Of a stretch of 64,000 nt of DNA, positions 31,213-42,915 are shown piece after piece. The translations under genes and the position numbers were made by a program. The notes beneath the pieces were generated by a model. It ran no database searches, was not told where the DNA came from, and was given only the letters and a program-made list of their open reading frames with translations. This stretch comes from a bacterium. Lineage in GTDB: Bacteria; SZUA-79; Acidulodesulfobacterales; Acidulodesulfobacteraceae. The stretch is taken from contig JAJYJI010000005.1 of NCBI GenBank assembly GCA_021789605.1, forward strand, positions 21,951 to 85,950, given 5' to 3'. Position 1 is the first letter of the stretch. The number at the start of each line of letters is the position of its first letter.

Positions 31213-32145
31213 ATGGCCTTTAATAAAAAAGACCTCATTTCCATTAACGAACTTACCGCATCCGATATTCGCTATTTTATAGAAACCGCCAAAGAATTTA
31301 AAAAAATATCGTTAAAGGACATTAAAAAAGTTCCGACTCTCAGAGGAAAAACAGTCGTAAATATTTTTTACGAACCTTCTACGCGCACGCGGTCGTCCTT
31401 CGAAATTGCGCAGAAGCGGCTTAGCGCCGATTCTTTAAGCATAGCCGTTTCGCAAAGTTCCGTAGTCAAAGGGGAAAGCCTGAAAGATACCATACTGAAT
31501 CTGGAATCTATGAAGCCGGATGCCTTTGTTATAAGGCATAACGAATCTGGTGCGGCATATTTTATATCTAAATGCACAAGGGCTTCCGTTTTAAACGCCG
31601 GAGACGGGATAAACGAACATCCGACGCAGTGCCTTTTGGATATTATGACGGTTAAGGAAGAAAAAAATAATATCGGGTCGCTTAAGGTGTCTATTATAGG
31701 CGACATATATCATTCTAGAGTAGCAAGGTCGGATATTTACGGTTTTTCTAAATTAGGAGCCGACGTTTATTTATATGGGCCGCATTCTTTACTGCCAAGG
31801 CCGGAGGTTTTGCTTAAGAACGTAAGGATAGCGGAAAGCATGGAGGAAGCGGTTAAGAATGCCGACGTAATAATAATGTTAAGAATACAAAAAGAAAGGG
31901 CGAGCTATTATTTTATACCGTCTATCGAAGAATACAGGAATTTCTTCCAGTTAACGCCCTCTCTTTTGTCTTTGGCGGCAAAAGGCGTTACGGTTCTTCA
32001 TCCGGGACCGGTAAACAGAGACGTAGAAATAGCCGGCAGTATAATAGACGGCAACAGGACGCGTATTTTCAAGCAGGTCGAGAACGGCGTAGCGGTAAGA
32101 ATGGCCTGCCTTTATATTTTACTCGGCTATCAGAAAAATAATTAA
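31213..32145 (+). CDS. pyrB: aspartate carbamoyltransferase catalytic subunit
   Basis: FYEPSTRTRSSFE, HPTQCLLDI, HPGPVNRDVE. Confidence 0.96.
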   Translation: MAFNKKDLISINELTASDIRYFIETAKEFKKISLKDIKKVPTLRGKTVVNIFYEPSTRTRSSFEIAQKRLSADSLSIAVSQSSVVKGESLKDTILNLESMKPDAFVIRHNESGAAYFISKCTRASVLNAGDGINEHPTQCLLDIMTVKEEKNNIGSLKVSIIGDIYHSRVARSDIYGFSKLGADVYLYGPHSLLPRPEVLLKNVRIAESMEEAVKNADVIIMLRIQKERASYYFIPSIEEYRNFFQLTPSLLSLAAKGVTVLHPGPVNRDVEIAGSIIDGNRTRIFKQVENGVAVRMACLYILLGYQKNN

Positions 32146-32179
32146 ATTAAATTTATAAATATAAAATAATTATTCCATA

Positions 32180-33460
32180 ATGCAAAAGCTTCTTATAAAA
32201 AACGGCATAGCCGTCGACCCCCTTACGAAAACTAAAGTAAGAAGGGATATTTACGCTGAAGGCGGAATAATAAAAGATATGCCTTCCGGACAAAAAATTA
32301 ACGGCGCGAAAATTTTAGACGCCCAAGGTTCCGCGGTTTTTCCGGGTTTAATAGATATGCACGTTCATTTAAGGGAACCCGGATTCGAATATAAAGAAAC
32401 CCTAAAATCCGGAATGAACGCGGCTGTCGCCGGCGGTTTTACTTCCGTCTGCTGTATGCCGAATACCAATCCCGTAAACGATTCCAAGACCGTAACAAGA
32501 TTTTTGCTCGATAAAGCAAAAAGCCTCGAACTGATAAATCTATTCCCGATAGGCGCTATATCCAAAGGACTTCAGGGCTCGTCCCTTTCAAACATCGGGG
32601 AATTAAAAGAATCCGGCGCAGTCGCCTTGAGCGACGACGGTAATCCGGTGGAAGACTCCGCGCTTATGGGAAGGGCGCTTTTATATGCCCGCACTTTTAA
32701 TTTGCCGGTAATTTCGCACAGCGAAGATATTAAACTGCGGGGCAAAGGGTCGGTTAACGAGGGGATTATGTCGGAGCATCTCGGAGTAGTCGGAATACCT
32801 AGCGTTGCCGAAGAAATCGGCGTTTCGAGAGACGTTATGCTTGCAGGATATTACGGCGTAAAAGTCCATATCGCCCATGTTTCTACAAGCGGTTCGGTCG
32901 ATATAATAAGAACGGCAAAAGCGGCCGGTATAAATATTACATGCGAAACATGTCCGCACTATTTTTCGCTTACCGAAGACGCCCTGCTTAATTATAATAC
33001 CTATGCAAAAATGAACCCCCCCTTAAGGACGGGTAAAGACGTCGCGGCCATAATCGAAGGGTTAGCCGACGGGACAATCGACGCAATAGCTTCCGACCAC
33101 GCCCCTCACAGCGAAGACGAAAAGAATACGACCTTAGACGCGGCGCCGTTCGGAATTATAGGACTTCAGACCTCGCTCCCTTTAACTTTAAGGCTTTATT
33201 ACCTGAAAAAAATATCGCTTTTGGACATAGCCGGACTTATGTCTCTTAATCCCGCAAAAATTTTAAATCTGGGGAAAAGAGGCTCTTTGCAAAATGGATT
33301 TACAGCCGATATTACAGTAATAGACCTTAAAAAAGAGTGGATATTTACGGAAAATAAAATTAAATCATTAAGCAAAAATTCGCCGTTTATAGGGGAAAAA
33401 TTCAAAGGAATCGCCACGCATGTCGCCTTAGGCGGAAATTTAATAGAAGCAAATCCATAA
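32180..33460 (+). CDS. pyrC: dihydroorotase
   Basis: GLIDMHVHLREPGFEYKET, CCMPNTNPV, SDHAPHS. Confidence 0.96.
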   Translation: MQKLLIKNGIAVDPLTKTKVRRDIYAEGGIIKDMPSGQKINGAKILDAQGSAVFPGLIDMHVHLREPGFEYKETLKSGMNAAVAGGFTSVCCMPNTNPVNDSKTVTRFLLDKAKSLELINLFPIGAISKGLQGSSLSNIGELKESGAVALSDDGNPVEDSALMGRALLYARTFNLPVISHSEDIKLRGKGSVNEGIMSEHLGVVGIPSVAEEIGVSRDVMLAGYYGVKVHIAHVSTSGSVDIIRTAKAAGINITCETCPHYFSLTEDALLNYNTYAKMNPPLRTGKDVAAIIEGLADGTIDAIASDHAPHSEDEKNTTLDAAPFGIIGLQTSLPLTLRLYYLKKISLLDIAGLMSLNPAKILNLGKRGSLQNGFTADITVIDLKKEWIFTENKIKSLSKNSPFIGEKFKGIATHVALGGNLIEANP

Positions 33461-33491
33461 TTTAATCAAACAATATAAATATTATAAGGAC

Positions 33492-34604
33492 ATGGCGGGT
33501 TCAAAAAAAGAAAAAGCCGTATTAATGCTGGATGACGGCAGCTATTACGAAGGATTTTACGAAGGGCGGACAATAGAATCCGGCGGCGAAGCAGTATTTA
33601 ATACGGCAATGAACGGATATCAGGAATTGATTACCGACCCGTCTTACGACGGACAGGTAGTCGTAATGACGTATCCTATGATAGGCAACTACGGAATAAA
33701 CGATTTGGATTTCGAATCCCAAAACGTATGGGTCTCGGGTCTTATCGTAAAAAACTACGCCGAAAAATTTTCGCATCACAGCGCTTCAAAAAGCCTCGCG
33801 GAGTTTGTCAACGCTTTCGGACGCCCTTTGATATCCGGCATAGACACGAGGCACGTAACTATTTTACTAAGAGACGGGGGGCAGTTAAACGCATATATCG
33901 CCCCGAAAGAAGCCGGAATTGCCCACATAAGGAAAAAATTAGATTTATTGCCCAAAATGGAGGGACTAAATTTGGTTCCAAACGTTTCGACCGCTCTCCC
34001 TTACGAAAAGAAAGTCGAATCCCCTGAGTTCAGGGTAACGGTGATAGATTACGGCGTAAAATTAAACACCCTTAGATGTTTGAACGGGCTTAAAGCCGAC
34101 GTTGCCGTGGCGCCCCATAATTTTTCTAAACGGGAAATAATGAATACCGAACCCGACGGAATTCTTTTATCCAACGGTCCCGGCGACCCGAAAACCATGG
34201 CGGAAGAAATAGAAACATTAAAAAGCCTGCTTGGCGAAAGGCCGGTTTTCGGCATTTGCCTGGGACATCAACTGCTTTCTTTGGCTCTCGGTTTCGATAC
34301 TTATAAGCTGAAATTCGGACATCACGGAATAAATCAGCCCGTAAAAAATATTTGCACGGGAGAAATAGAGATTACGTCTCAAAATCACGGTTTTTGCGTC
34401 GATATGCTTAAGGCGGGCGCGGATAACGCAAAAAATACAAGGCTTACGCATATCAATCTTAACGATAATACCGTCGAAGGCATTAAAAACGATGAGCTTA
34501 AAGCTTTTTCGGTTCAATATCATCCCGAAAGTTCTCCGGGACCCAGGGATTCGAGATATCTTTTTGCGGAATTTAAAGATTTGTGTTTAAATAATAAAAA
34601 ATGA
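33492..34604 (+). CDS. carA: carbamoyl-phosphate synthase small subunit
   Basis: FNTAMNGYQELITDPSY, GICLGHQLL, SQNHGF, QYHPE. Confidence 0.96.
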   Translation: MAGSKKEKAVLMLDDGSYYEGFYEGRTIESGGEAVFNTAMNGYQELITDPSYDGQVVVMTYPMIGNYGINDLDFESQNVWVSGLIVKNYAEKFSHHSASKSLAEFVNAFGRPLISGIDTRHVTILLRDGGQLNAYIAPKEAGIAHIRKKLDLLPKMEGLNLVPNVSTALPYEKKVESPEFRVTVIDYGVKLNTLRCLNGLKADVAVAPHNFSKREIMNTEPDGILLSNGPGDPKTMAEEIETLKSLLGERPVFGICLGHQLLSLALGFDTYKLKFGHHGINQPVKNICTGEIEITSQNHGFCVDMLKAGADNAKNTRLTHINLNDNTVEGIKNDELKAFSVQYHPESSPGPRDSRYLFAEFKDLCLNNKK

Positions 34605-35554
34605 AATCGAAGCCTGTTCCGTCCTATCTGACTATTTCAAATAGCGAATTTATAGCAAAAATAGACGGGCTTTACGAATTGTCGGAAAATTGCGGACTTT
34701 GCCCCCGCAAATGCGGGGCTAAAAGGTTAAAAGGCGAAAAAGGCCTGTGCGGTGCGGCGGACAAATTAAAGATAGCAAGCATAAACCTGCATTTCGGGGA
34801 AGAACCCCCGATATCCGGCAAAACCGGTTCCGGAACCGTATTTTTTAGCGGCTGTTCTTTAAAATGCAAATTTTGCCAGAACTATCCTATAAGCAGGTTT
34901 TGCGTCGGAAATATTTACGATGCTTCCGAGCTTGCCGGCGGAATGATTAAACTGCAGGAAAAAGGCGCCTGCAATATTAATCTGGTATCGTCCGCGCATT
35001 ATATGCCTTTTGTGGCGGAAGCGATTTATTTGGCAAAAGAGCAGGGATTAAAAATTCCAATAGTATATAATAGTTCCGGCTATGAAGAAGAAAAACTGCT
35101 CGCTTTTTTGGACAAAATTATAGACATATATCTTCCGGATATAAAATATTCCGACGATAGATATGCCTTAAAATATTCAGGGGCGCCCGATTACGTCGGC
35201 GTCAACAGAAAAGCGTTAAAAGTTATGTACGGGCAGGTGGGAGAACTTATCGTGGATAAAAACGGGAAAGCCGTCCGCGGCCTTTTGATAAGGCATCTTG
35301 TATTGCCGGAAGGCATAAGCGGCTCTGCGGATTCTTTCGAGTATATAGGACGCGCTCTCGGCGATAACGTGCCCATAAGCCTTATGAACCAGTATTTTCC
35401 GGCGTATAAAGCCGCGTATGATTCTAAAATCAACAGAAAAATTACCGATGACGAATATTTAGACGCCGTAAAGGAAATAATCCGTATGAATTTAACGGGG
35501 TTTTTTCAGCGCAGCGATAATTTAGACATAGACAATATGTACGGTTTAATTTAA
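34601..35554 (+). CDS. radical SAM protein, PflA/PflX-like
   Basis: CGLCPRKCGAKR...GLCG; FFSGCSLKCKFCQNYPIS (CxxxCxxC). Confidence 0.85.
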   Translation: MKSKPVPSYLTISNSEFIAKIDGLYELSENCGLCPRKCGAKRLKGEKGLCGAADKLKIASINLHFGEEPPISGKTGSGTVFFSGCSLKCKFCQNYPISRFCVGNIYDASELAGGMIKLQEKGACNINLVSSAHYMPFVAEAIYLAKEQGLKIPIVYNSSGYEEEKLLAFLDKIIDIYLPDIKYSDDRYALKYSGAPDYVGVNRKALKVMYGQVGELIVDKNGKAVRGLLIRHLVLPEGISGSADSFEYIGRALGDNVPISLMNQYFPAYKAAYDSKINRKITDDEYLDAVKEIIRMNLTGFFQRSDNLDIDNMYGLI

Positions 35555-35583
35555 TAAACATTAATATATAAAAAAATAAATAT

Positions 35584-38500
35584 ATGCCTAAAAGGACCGA
35601 TATTAAAAAAATCTTAATAATAGGTTCCGGCCCTATAATTATCGGACAGGCCGCGGAATTCGATTATTCCGGCACTCAGGGGGCAAAAGCGTTAGCCGAG
35701 GAAGGCTATGAAGTCGTCCTCGTAAATTCCAATCCGGCTACGATAATGACCGACCCGGATTATGCCTATAAAACATACGTAGAGCCGCTTACCAAGGATT
35801 TTCTCGCCAAAATTATAGAAAAAGAAAAACCTGACAGCATAATTCCCACTTTAGGCGGGCAGACCGCGCTTAACATAACGCTGGAACTTTACGACGCAGG
35901 AGTTATACAAAAATACGGCATAAACGTTCTGGGCGCAAACATAGATGCGATAAAAAAAGCCGAAGACAGGGAATATTTTAAAAAAAGCATGGAAAAGATA
36001 GGAGTTCCGGTCCTGCAGGGCGGTTTTGCGACCAATATGAACGAAGCGTACGAGGTTCAAAAGAGCATAGGTTTCCCGGTAATAGTAAGGCCTTCCTTTA
36101 CTCTCGGCGGAACCGGCGGAGGCATAGCCTACAATATCTTTGAATTTGGGGAAATCGCCTTAAGCGGTATAAACGCAAGCCCCATTTCGGAAATATTAAT
36201 AGAAAAGTCGGCTATCGGCTTTAAAGAAGTGGAACTTGAGGTCATGACGGATAAAAACAAAAATACAATTATAATATGCTCCATAGAAAATTTCGACCCT
36301 ATGGGGATACACACCGGAGATTCCATTACTATTGCCCCGGTGCAGACCCTTACGGATAAAGACTTGCAGAAACTTCGCGATTATTCGATAAAAATAATGG
36401 GCGAGATAGGGGTAGAAACGGGCGGGTCAAATATTCAATTCGCTCTAGACCCATGCTCCGACGCGGCATATGTTATAGAGATGAATCCAAGAGTTTCGAG
36501 AAGCTCCAGTTTAGCGTCGAAGGCGACCGGTTTCGCCATAGCAAAAATTGCGGCTAAGCTTGCGGTCGGTTATACTTTGGATGAAATTACCAACGATATT
36601 ACCAAAAAAACGCTTGCATGTTTCGAGCCTTCCATAGATTACGTAGTTACTAAAATACCGAGGTTTACGTTTGAAAAATTTCCTCAGACTGACAATACCC
36701 TTACGACACATATGAAGTCGGTCGGCGAAGTAATGGCGATAGGCAGAACGTTTTGCGAGTCGGTTCAAAAAGCGGCGAGGTCTTTAGAAGACGGTTATTA
36801 CGGAATAGAATCGCTTTACGGATTAGATTTATCCTACGGCGTTTGCGGCATCCCGGAAAAGAAGCACGATTTCGAGATAATAAAAGAAGAAATAAAGTCT
36901 TTAATAAAAAATAACGATTACAGGAGGCTTTTATTAATAACCGACGCTTTAAGGATAAATTTTACGCCATGCGAAATCAATGAGTTTTCCAAGATAGATA
37001 TATGGTTCCTTGAACAAATCAAACTTATAACAGACCATGAAAAAAAATTATTTTTCGCCGAAAATCCGGCTGAAGACGCAGAGCTTATAAAGCTGTCGAA
37101 GGAAATGGGCTTTTCGAACAGAATTATAGCAAAAATAATAACCAGAAAAAAAAACGGGGAACATATTTCGCCGGAAGAATATTTTAGAAAAGACCCGGAT
37201 ACGCTGTCTTTAATAGAAAAAACGGAAAAAGCCATAGAAGAAACATGCAAAAAAAATATTATTTCGAGAGTCTATAAAAAAGTCGATACCTGCGCCGCGG
37301 AATTTGAAGCGGCTACGCCCTACATGTATTCGTCTTACGATAAATTTAACGAAATAGAACCGGTTGAAGACAAAAAAGTGATTATACTTGGAAGCGGACC
37401 AAACAGGATAGGGCAGGGAATAGAATTCGACTACTGCTGCGTCCACTGTTCCTTCGCTTTAAAAGAAAATAATTATTCGTCCATTATGATTAACTGCAAT
37501 CCCGAAACCGTTTCCACGGACTACGATACGTCCTCGAGGCTTTATTTCGAGCCTTTGACTTTCGAAGACGCGTCGGCGGTATGCGAGGCGGAAGGAAATC
37601 CTCCCGTAATACTGCAATTCGGGGGACAAACGCCGCTTAAACTTGCTAAAAAATTCGATTCTAAAGGTATCAGAATACTGGGCACCCCATTTAAATATAT
37701 CGACATAGCGGAAGACAGGGAAAAGTTTAAAAATATTATAGAAAAGCTCAATCTTTTACAGCCGGAAAGTTCTATGGCGTTTAACGACGAAGAAATTTAC
37801 GAAAAAGCAGGCGCCATAGGGTTCCCGGTATTATTGAGGCCTTCTTACGTTCTCGGCGGAAGGGCTATGGAGATAATTTACAACGAAAGCGGTTTGCTTT
37901 CATACATTAAAAAGATACTTAAACAGGATATTTCCTTCCCTATACTTATAGACAAATTCCTCGAAGACGCGATAGAGGTCGATGCCGATGCATTAAGCGA
38001 CGGCGAATCCGTATACATTGCCGGAATAATGGAGCATATAGAAGAAGCGGGAGTCCATTCCGGCGACAGCGCCTGTTCTTTGCCGGCGTTTTCTTTGGCG
38101 GAAGGCGCGGTGGAAAAAATAAAAGATATCACGGAGATAATATGCCGCGAATTTCATGTCAAAGGGCTTATCAATATTCAGTACGCCGTAAAAAACAATG
38201 AAATCTACATAATAGAAGTTAATCCCAGGGCGTCTAGAACCGTTCCCTTTGTAAGCAAAGCCACTGGAGTTCCCGTCGCAAAACTCGCGACCAAGGTTCT
38301 ACTCGGAGAAAAAATCGGAGCTTTCGGGCTCGGAAGGTCTTTTAGCATTAATTATTTTTGCGTTAAAGAAGCGGTATTTCCATTTTCTAAATTTTCCAAC
38401 GTCGACCCTATGCTTGGACCGGAAATGAGGTCGACCGGGGAAGTAATGGGAATAGACGTAAATTTCGGCATGGCTTACGCAAAATCACAGATTGCCGCCG

Positions 38501-38928
38501 GACAAAATCTTCCGCTATCCGGGAACGTGCTTATAAGCGTAAAAGACGAGGATAAAAAACATCTGAACGGCTTATGCAAGTCATTGACGGATATGGGCTT
38601 AAACATAGTTGCGACTAAAGGAACCTCGGAATATTTAAACGGAATCGGCATTAAAAATAAAAAAATAAATAAATATAAAGAAGGAAGGCCGCATATAATA
38701 GACGCGCTAAAGAACAAAGAAATTTCCATGATTTTCAATACGCCGAGGGGAATGAAATCCCTTGAAGATTCTTATGCGATAAGAAGAAGCGCCATAGAAT
38801 TTTCCCTGCCCTATTTTACCACCATAAGGGGCGCGACCGCCGCATGCATGGCGATAAGGGCGCTTAAGGAAAATAATTTGTCGGTAAACGCGTTGCAGGA
38901 TTATTATAAAAACATATATAAAACATAA
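35584..38928 (+). CDS. carB: carbamoyl-phosphate synthase large subunit
   Basis: 1114 aa duplicated ATP-grasp; [37 protein letters not shown]. Confidence 0.97.
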   Translation: MPKRTDIKKILIIGSGPIIIGQAAEFDYSGTQGAKALAEEGYEVVLVNSNPATIMTDPDYAYKTYVEPLTKDFLAKIIEKEKPDSIIPTLGGQTALNITLELYDAGVIQKYGINVLGANIDAIKKAEDREYFKKSMEKIGVPVLQGGFATNMNEAYEVQKSIGFPVIVRPSFTLGGTGGGIAYNIFEFGEIALSGINASPISEILIEKSAIGFKEVELEVMTDKNKNTIIICSIENFDPMGIHTGDSITIAPVQTLTDKDLQKLRDYSIKIMGEIGVETGGSNIQFALDPCSDAAYVIEMNPRVSRSSSLASKATGFAIAKIAAKLAVGYTLDEITNDITKKTLACFEPSIDYVVTKIPRFTFEKFPQTDNTLTTHMKSVGEVMAIGRTFCESVQKAARSLEDGYYGIESLYGLDLSYGVCGIPEKKHDFEIIKEEIKSLIKNNDYRRLLLITDALRINFTPCEINEFSKIDIWFLEQIKLITDHEKKLFFAENPAEDAELIKLSKEMGFSNRIIAKIITRKKNGEHISPEEYFRKDPDTLSLIEKTEKAIEETCKKNIISRVYKKVDTCAAEFEAATPYMYSSYDKFNEIEPVEDKKVIILGSGPNRIGQGIEFDYCCVHCSFALKENNYSSIMINCNPETVSTDYDTSSRLYFEPLTFEDASAVCEAEGNPPVILQFGGQTPLKLAKKFDSKGIRILGTPFKYIDIAEDREKFKNIIEKLNLLQPESSMAFNDEEIYEKAGAIGFPVLLRPSYVLGGRAMEIIYNESGLLSYIKKILKQDISFPILIDKFLEDAIEVDADALSDGESVYIAGIMEHIEEAGVHSGDSACSLPAFSLAEGAVEKIKDITEIICREFHVKGLINIQYAVKNNEIYIIEVNPRASRTVPFVSKATGVPVAKLATKVLLGEKIGAFGLGRSFSINYFCVKEAVFPFSKFSNVDPMLGPEMRSTGEVMGIDVNFGMAYAKSQIAAGQNLPLSGNVLISVKDEDKKHLNGLCKSLTDMGLNIVATKGTSEYLNGIGIKNKKINKYKEGRPHIIDALKNKEISMIFNTPRGMKSLEDSYAIRRSAIEFSLPYFTTIRGATAACMAIRALKENNLSVNALQDYYKNIYKT

Positions 38929-38979
38929 TTGTTAATTATAATATTACGGGATTAACAAAGATTTACGGAGGTAATTATA

Positions 38980-39465
38980 TTGGCGGATAACGAAAAAGCT
39001 TTTTATATAACGAAAGAAGGCTACGAAAATTTAGTCAAAGAGTTAAAGCGGTTAAAGTCGGTCGATAGGCCGGCAAACATTAAGGCGATAGAAGAAGCAA
39101 TCGCGCACGGGGATTTATCAGAAAATGCCGAATATCATTCAGCGAAAGAAAAACAAAGTTTTTTGCAGGGCAAAATAATAGAACTGGAAGATAAAATAGC
39201 CCGCGCACAGGTAATAGACGTTTCTAAAATCTGCGAAGAAAAGGTCGTATTCGGCGCAAAAGTAAAACTTTTAGATTTAATTGCCGACAGGGAAGTTTCC
39301 TATCAGATAGTCGGAGATACCGAGTCCGATATAAAAGCAGGAAAAATATCGATAGGCTCTCCCATAGCCAAAGCTCTTATAGGCAAGAGCGCCGGAGACG
39401 AAGTGTCCATAAAGGTTCCTAACGGCGTCAAAGAGTTTGAGATTCTTGACATAAGGTATGCTTAG
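38980..39465 (+). CDS. greA: transcription elongation factor GreA
   Basis: YITKEGYENLVKELKRL, EAIAHGDLSENAEYHSAKEKQSF. Confidence 0.96.
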   Translation: MADNEKAFYITKEGYENLVKELKRLKSVDRPANIKAIEEAIAHGDLSENAEYHSAKEKQSFLQGKIIELEDKIARAQVIDVSKICEEKVVFGAKVKLLDLIADREVSYQIVGDTESDIKAGKISIGSPIAKALIGKSAGDEVSIKVPNGVKEFEILDIRYA

Positions 39466-39535
39466 ATAGTATAATAAACTTAGATATGCGCATGTTTAGA
39501 AGAGCGCGCCAAATTCATTAAATCGGAGGATTGTC

Positions 39536-39766
39536 ATGGCTTTAGATAAAGCTCAGGTGTCAAAGGTTATAGATGAAATAAGGCCTTCGCTGCAATATGA
39601 CGGAGGAGACGTAGAATTGGTCGATATTCTTGAGGACGGAACCGTTAACGTAAGGCTTAAAGGAGCCTGCGCCCACTGCATGGGTTCCATAATGACTCTT
39701 AAAGGCGGTATAGAACGCCTGCTTAAAGAGCGCATACCCGGAGTCAAAGAGGTTAAGGCGGTTTAA
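39536..39766 (+). CDS. NifU C-terminal (Nfu-like) Fe-S scaffold protein
   Basis: IRPSLQYDGGDVELVDI, GACAHCMGSIMTLK. Confidence 0.93.
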   Translation: MALDKAQVSKVIDEIRPSLQYDGGDVELVDILEDGTVNVRLKGACAHCMGSIMTLKGGIERLLKERIPGVKEVKAV

Positions 39767-39778
39767 AGGAGTCGGGAA

Positions 39779-41644
39779 ATGGACAGCGAAGAAGTTAATC
39801 TGCCTGAACCCAACAAGGTTCAGGCAGGAAGGCTGGGAGATTATTTAATAAGAAAGGGCATCGCGACAGCGCAGGATGTTTCCAACGCTTTGCTTACCCA
39901 GGAACGGATAAGGACGGGAATAGCCAAAGGGGAGAAACTGCGTGATTTAAAGCTCGGCGAAATTCTTTTAAGAAATAACATTATAACCGTAGAAGAGCTT
40001 GAAGAGGCCTTTGCGGAACAAGGGCATTCCGGCGGCAGCATAAGCACCAATTTAACAAAATTAGGCTATGTGAGCGGCAACGAAATCGACTCGCTATTAT
40101 CGTACGAATCCGAAATACCCGTCGTTAATCTGCTCAAAGAGGATATTCCGGAAAACATCATAAAACTTATCCCTTCCGAATTAGCCATAAAATACAAAAT
40201 AATTCCGTTAAAACAATTCAAAGGAACCCTCTATTTAGCAATATCTGAACATTCAAAAATAGACGCGCTTGACGATATAAAATTCCTAACCGGATTAAAC
40301 GTAGAGATAATCGTTGTTTCCGATAACGAAATCGCATCCGCGCTATCCAAATATTATTATTATAACGCGCTTAATATTCTTGCCGAAAATAAGGAATACA
40401 TAAATTCCATATCTTCCGAGGATTTTAAGGAAGAAATAAACGTTTCCGAACTTGAAAGTTCGTCCTCCGAAGAGCCCATTATAAAATTCGTCAATAAGGT
40501 TCTTTTAGACGGCGTTAAAATGAGCGCAAGCGATATCCACATAGAGCCCTACGAATCCATAGTCAGGATAAGATACCGCATGGACGGAAAATTAATAGAA
40601 CAGATGAAAATACCGGCACAGCTTAAGAGCCGTGTAATTTCCAGATTAAAAATAATGTCGCAGCTTGACATCGCCGATAAAAGGTCTGCCCAGGACGGCC
40701 GCATAAAAGCAAAAATGGAAGGCAAAGATATAGATATGAGGGTATCGAGCCTTCCGACCCTTTTCGGAGAAAAAATAGTCATAAGAATATTGGATAAATC
40801 CAATCTTCAGCTCGATATGCGAAAACTGGGATTCTCCGAAGAACAGATGCAGGATTTTAATACAGCCATTCACAGTCCGTACGGCATGATTCTGGTTACC
40901 GGCCCTACCGGCTCCGGAAAAACCACGACCCTTTACAGCGCGTTATCGGAGCTCAACAAGCCGGACGTAAATATTTCCACGGCCGAAGACCCGGTAGAAT
41001 ACAATATTCAAGGCATAAACCAGGTGCACGTCGGCGAAGGAAACAATCTTACTTTTGCTTCCGCGCTAAGGTCTTTTTTAAGGCAGGACCCGGACATAAT
41101 AATGGTCGGCGAAATAAGAGACCTCGAAACGGCGGAAATTGCCATAAAGGCGGCTCTTACGGGGCATCTGGTCCTTTCGACCATCCATACCAACAATGCC
41201 GCATCGACTATATCGAGGCTTATAAATATGGATGTAGAGCCGTTTCTCGTCGCTTCCAGTTTAAACCTTATAATCGCCCAGAGGCTCGTCAGGAAATTAT
41301 GCAACGAATGCAAGGAGCCTTATTACGAGGATGAAAATGTCTTAACGGGGCTTGGTTTTACGAAAAAAGAAATTTCCGGAATACGCTTTTATAAAGAAAA
41401 AGGATGTTCCGCCTGCAACAAAACCGGCTATAAAGGCAGAATCGCGATATACGAAGTGCTGAACATAAGCGACGACGTTAAAAGCAAAATTTACGAAAAC
41501 GCCAGCGAGTTTGAGATACAGGCCGCGGCCGTCAAAAACGGAATGAAGACGCTAAAGGAATCGGCAAAGGAAATATTTTTAAACGGCATTACTTCCCTAA
41601 AGGAAATTATGCAGTACGTAAATACCATTAAAGGCAGATATTAA
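39779..41644 (+). CDS. GspE/PilB family secretion/type IV pilus ATPase
   Basis: GPTGSGKTTTLYSALSELN Walker A, QDPDIIMVGEIRDLETAEIAIKAALTGHLVLSTIHTN, CxxC zinc motifs. Confidence 0.93.
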   Translation: MDSEEVNLPEPNKVQAGRLGDYLIRKGIATAQDVSNALLTQERIRTGIAKGEKLRDLKLGEILLRNNIITVEELEEAFAEQGHSGGSISTNLTKLGYVSGNEIDSLLSYESEIPVVNLLKEDIPENIIKLIPSELAIKYKIIPLKQFKGTLYLAISEHSKIDALDDIKFLTGLNVEIIVVSDNEIASALSKYYYYNALNILAENKEYINSISSEDFKEEINVSELESSSSEEPIIKFVNKVLLDGVKMSASDIHIEPYESIVRIRYRMDGKLIEQMKIPAQLKSRVISRLKIMSQLDIADKRSAQDGRIKAKMEGKDIDMRVSSLPTLFGEKIVIRILDKSNLQLDMRKLGFSEEQMQDFNTAIHSPYGMILVTGPTGSGKTTTLYSALSELNKPDVNISTAEDPVEYNIQGINQVHVGEGNNLTFASALRSFLRQDPDIIMVGEIRDLETAEIAIKAALTGHLVLSTIHTNNAASTISRLINMDVEPFLVASSLNLIIAQRLVRKLCNECKEPYYEDENVLTGLGFTKKEISGIRFYKEKGCSACNKTGYKGRIAIYEVLNISDDVKSKIYENASEFEIQAAAVKNGMKTLKESAKEIFLNGITSLKEIMQYVNTIKGRY

Positions 41645-41654
41645 TTTGCGTCGG

Positions 41655-42791
41655 CTATAAATAAATTCTTTTGTTCGATTTTCCGAAATTAAGGCATATT
41701 TCGTAGGGAATTGTTCCGGCGGCGGAAGCGATTTCTTCCAGCGTAATTTCTTTCTTACCGCTATTTCCGGCTATTATAACCTCGTCTCCGGCTTTTACGC
41801 CCTCTATTCCGGTAACGTCCGCCATGGTCAGGTTCATGGTGACTATGCCCGTTATACCCGCAAATTTGCCGTTTATTAAAAATCTGCCTTTGTTTGACAG
41901 AAGCCTCGGAATACCGTTGTCGTATCCGGCAGAAACAATTGCGATAGCCATATCTCGCGGGGCTTTATAAGTATTGTTGTAAGAAACGAAACCGCCTTTT
42001 AAGACTTTTTTAACCTGAATAACATAGGATTTTAATGTCATCAGCGGTTTAAGGCCGATAGCTGAACTATCGTAAGGAATATTGCATAAATTTGAGTTGG
42101 GATTTATGCCGTAAATAGAAATCCCCGGCCTTACGGCATTTGAATAATCGTGCGTTATGCCGCAGTTTAGAAGCGACGAACTGGCGCTTATATGTTTATA
42201 CGTTGGTTTAATGCCGCGCCGCTCTAACAGGGATGCCATTTTTTTATAATTGTTTATTTGAAAATCGGTATATTCGGAATCGCTTCCGGCAGAGGAAAGA
42301 TGGCTGAAAAACCCTTCCGCATCGAGGAATTTTTTATTTTCGTTTATAATTTCCGCGGCGGAACGCATTTCATTTTCGTTCAATCCCAGCCGGTTCATTC
42401 CCGAATCGTATTTAATATGAATTTTCGCGCGTTTGCGAGTCGTTCTTGCCTTGCCTAAAAGCATCTTAAGATAATCTAAGCTTATGACCGCAATGCTTAA
42501 GTCAAGGTCCATCGCTTCCTTTATATCTTCTTCGGGGACGCCTTTAAGCATCAAAAGTTTTGCGCCGGGGATATTGCTAAGAATAGCCGCCGCTTCTCCG
42601 ACGTTAATAATCCCAAAAAAATTTATTCCGTTGCGAAAAAGCGTTTCGGCGACGGGGATTAATCCGTGGCCGTATGCGTCGGACTTTATTACGGCGATGA
42701 CTGTTTTATTCTTTGAAAATTTAAGAGACTTTATAAGGCTTATATTGTTTTCTAGATTTTTAATATTTACATAAAGAGAGGTATCGAGCAT
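41655..42791 (-). CDS. alr: alanine racemase
   Basis: AVIKSDAYGHGL PLP lysine motif; VRPGISIYG; start set to 42791 (MLDTSLYVNIKNLENN) because the longer ORF lacks homology-like sequence and overlaps tldD. Confidence 0.93.
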   Translation of the reverse strand: MLDTSLYVNIKNLENNISLIKSLKFSKNKTVIAVIKSDAYGHGLIPVAETLFRNGINFFGIINVGEAAAILSNIPGAKLLMLKGVPEEDIKEAMDLDLSIAVISLDYLKMLLGKARTTRKRAKIHIKYDSGMNRLGLNENEMRSAAEIINENKKFLDAEGFFSHLSSAGSDSEYTDFQINNYKKMASLLERRGIKPTYKHISASSSLLNCGITHDYSNAVRPGISIYGINPNSNLCNIPYDSSAIGLKPLMTLKSYVIQVKKVLKGGFVSYNNTYKAPRDMAIAIVSAGYDNGIPRLLSNKGRFLINGKFAGITGIVTMNLTMADVTGIEGVKAGDEVIIAGNSGKKEITLEEIASAAGTIPYEICLNFGKSNKRIYL

Positions 42792-42915
42792 ATTATATAT
42801 TTTAAGAAAATATTGCTTAAATGTCAATTTTACGATATTTTTACGATATTCGTTCTTGTCCGCAGGCCCGGTTTCTGATATTATATAAACATATATAAAA
42901 TATATAGGGGATAAA

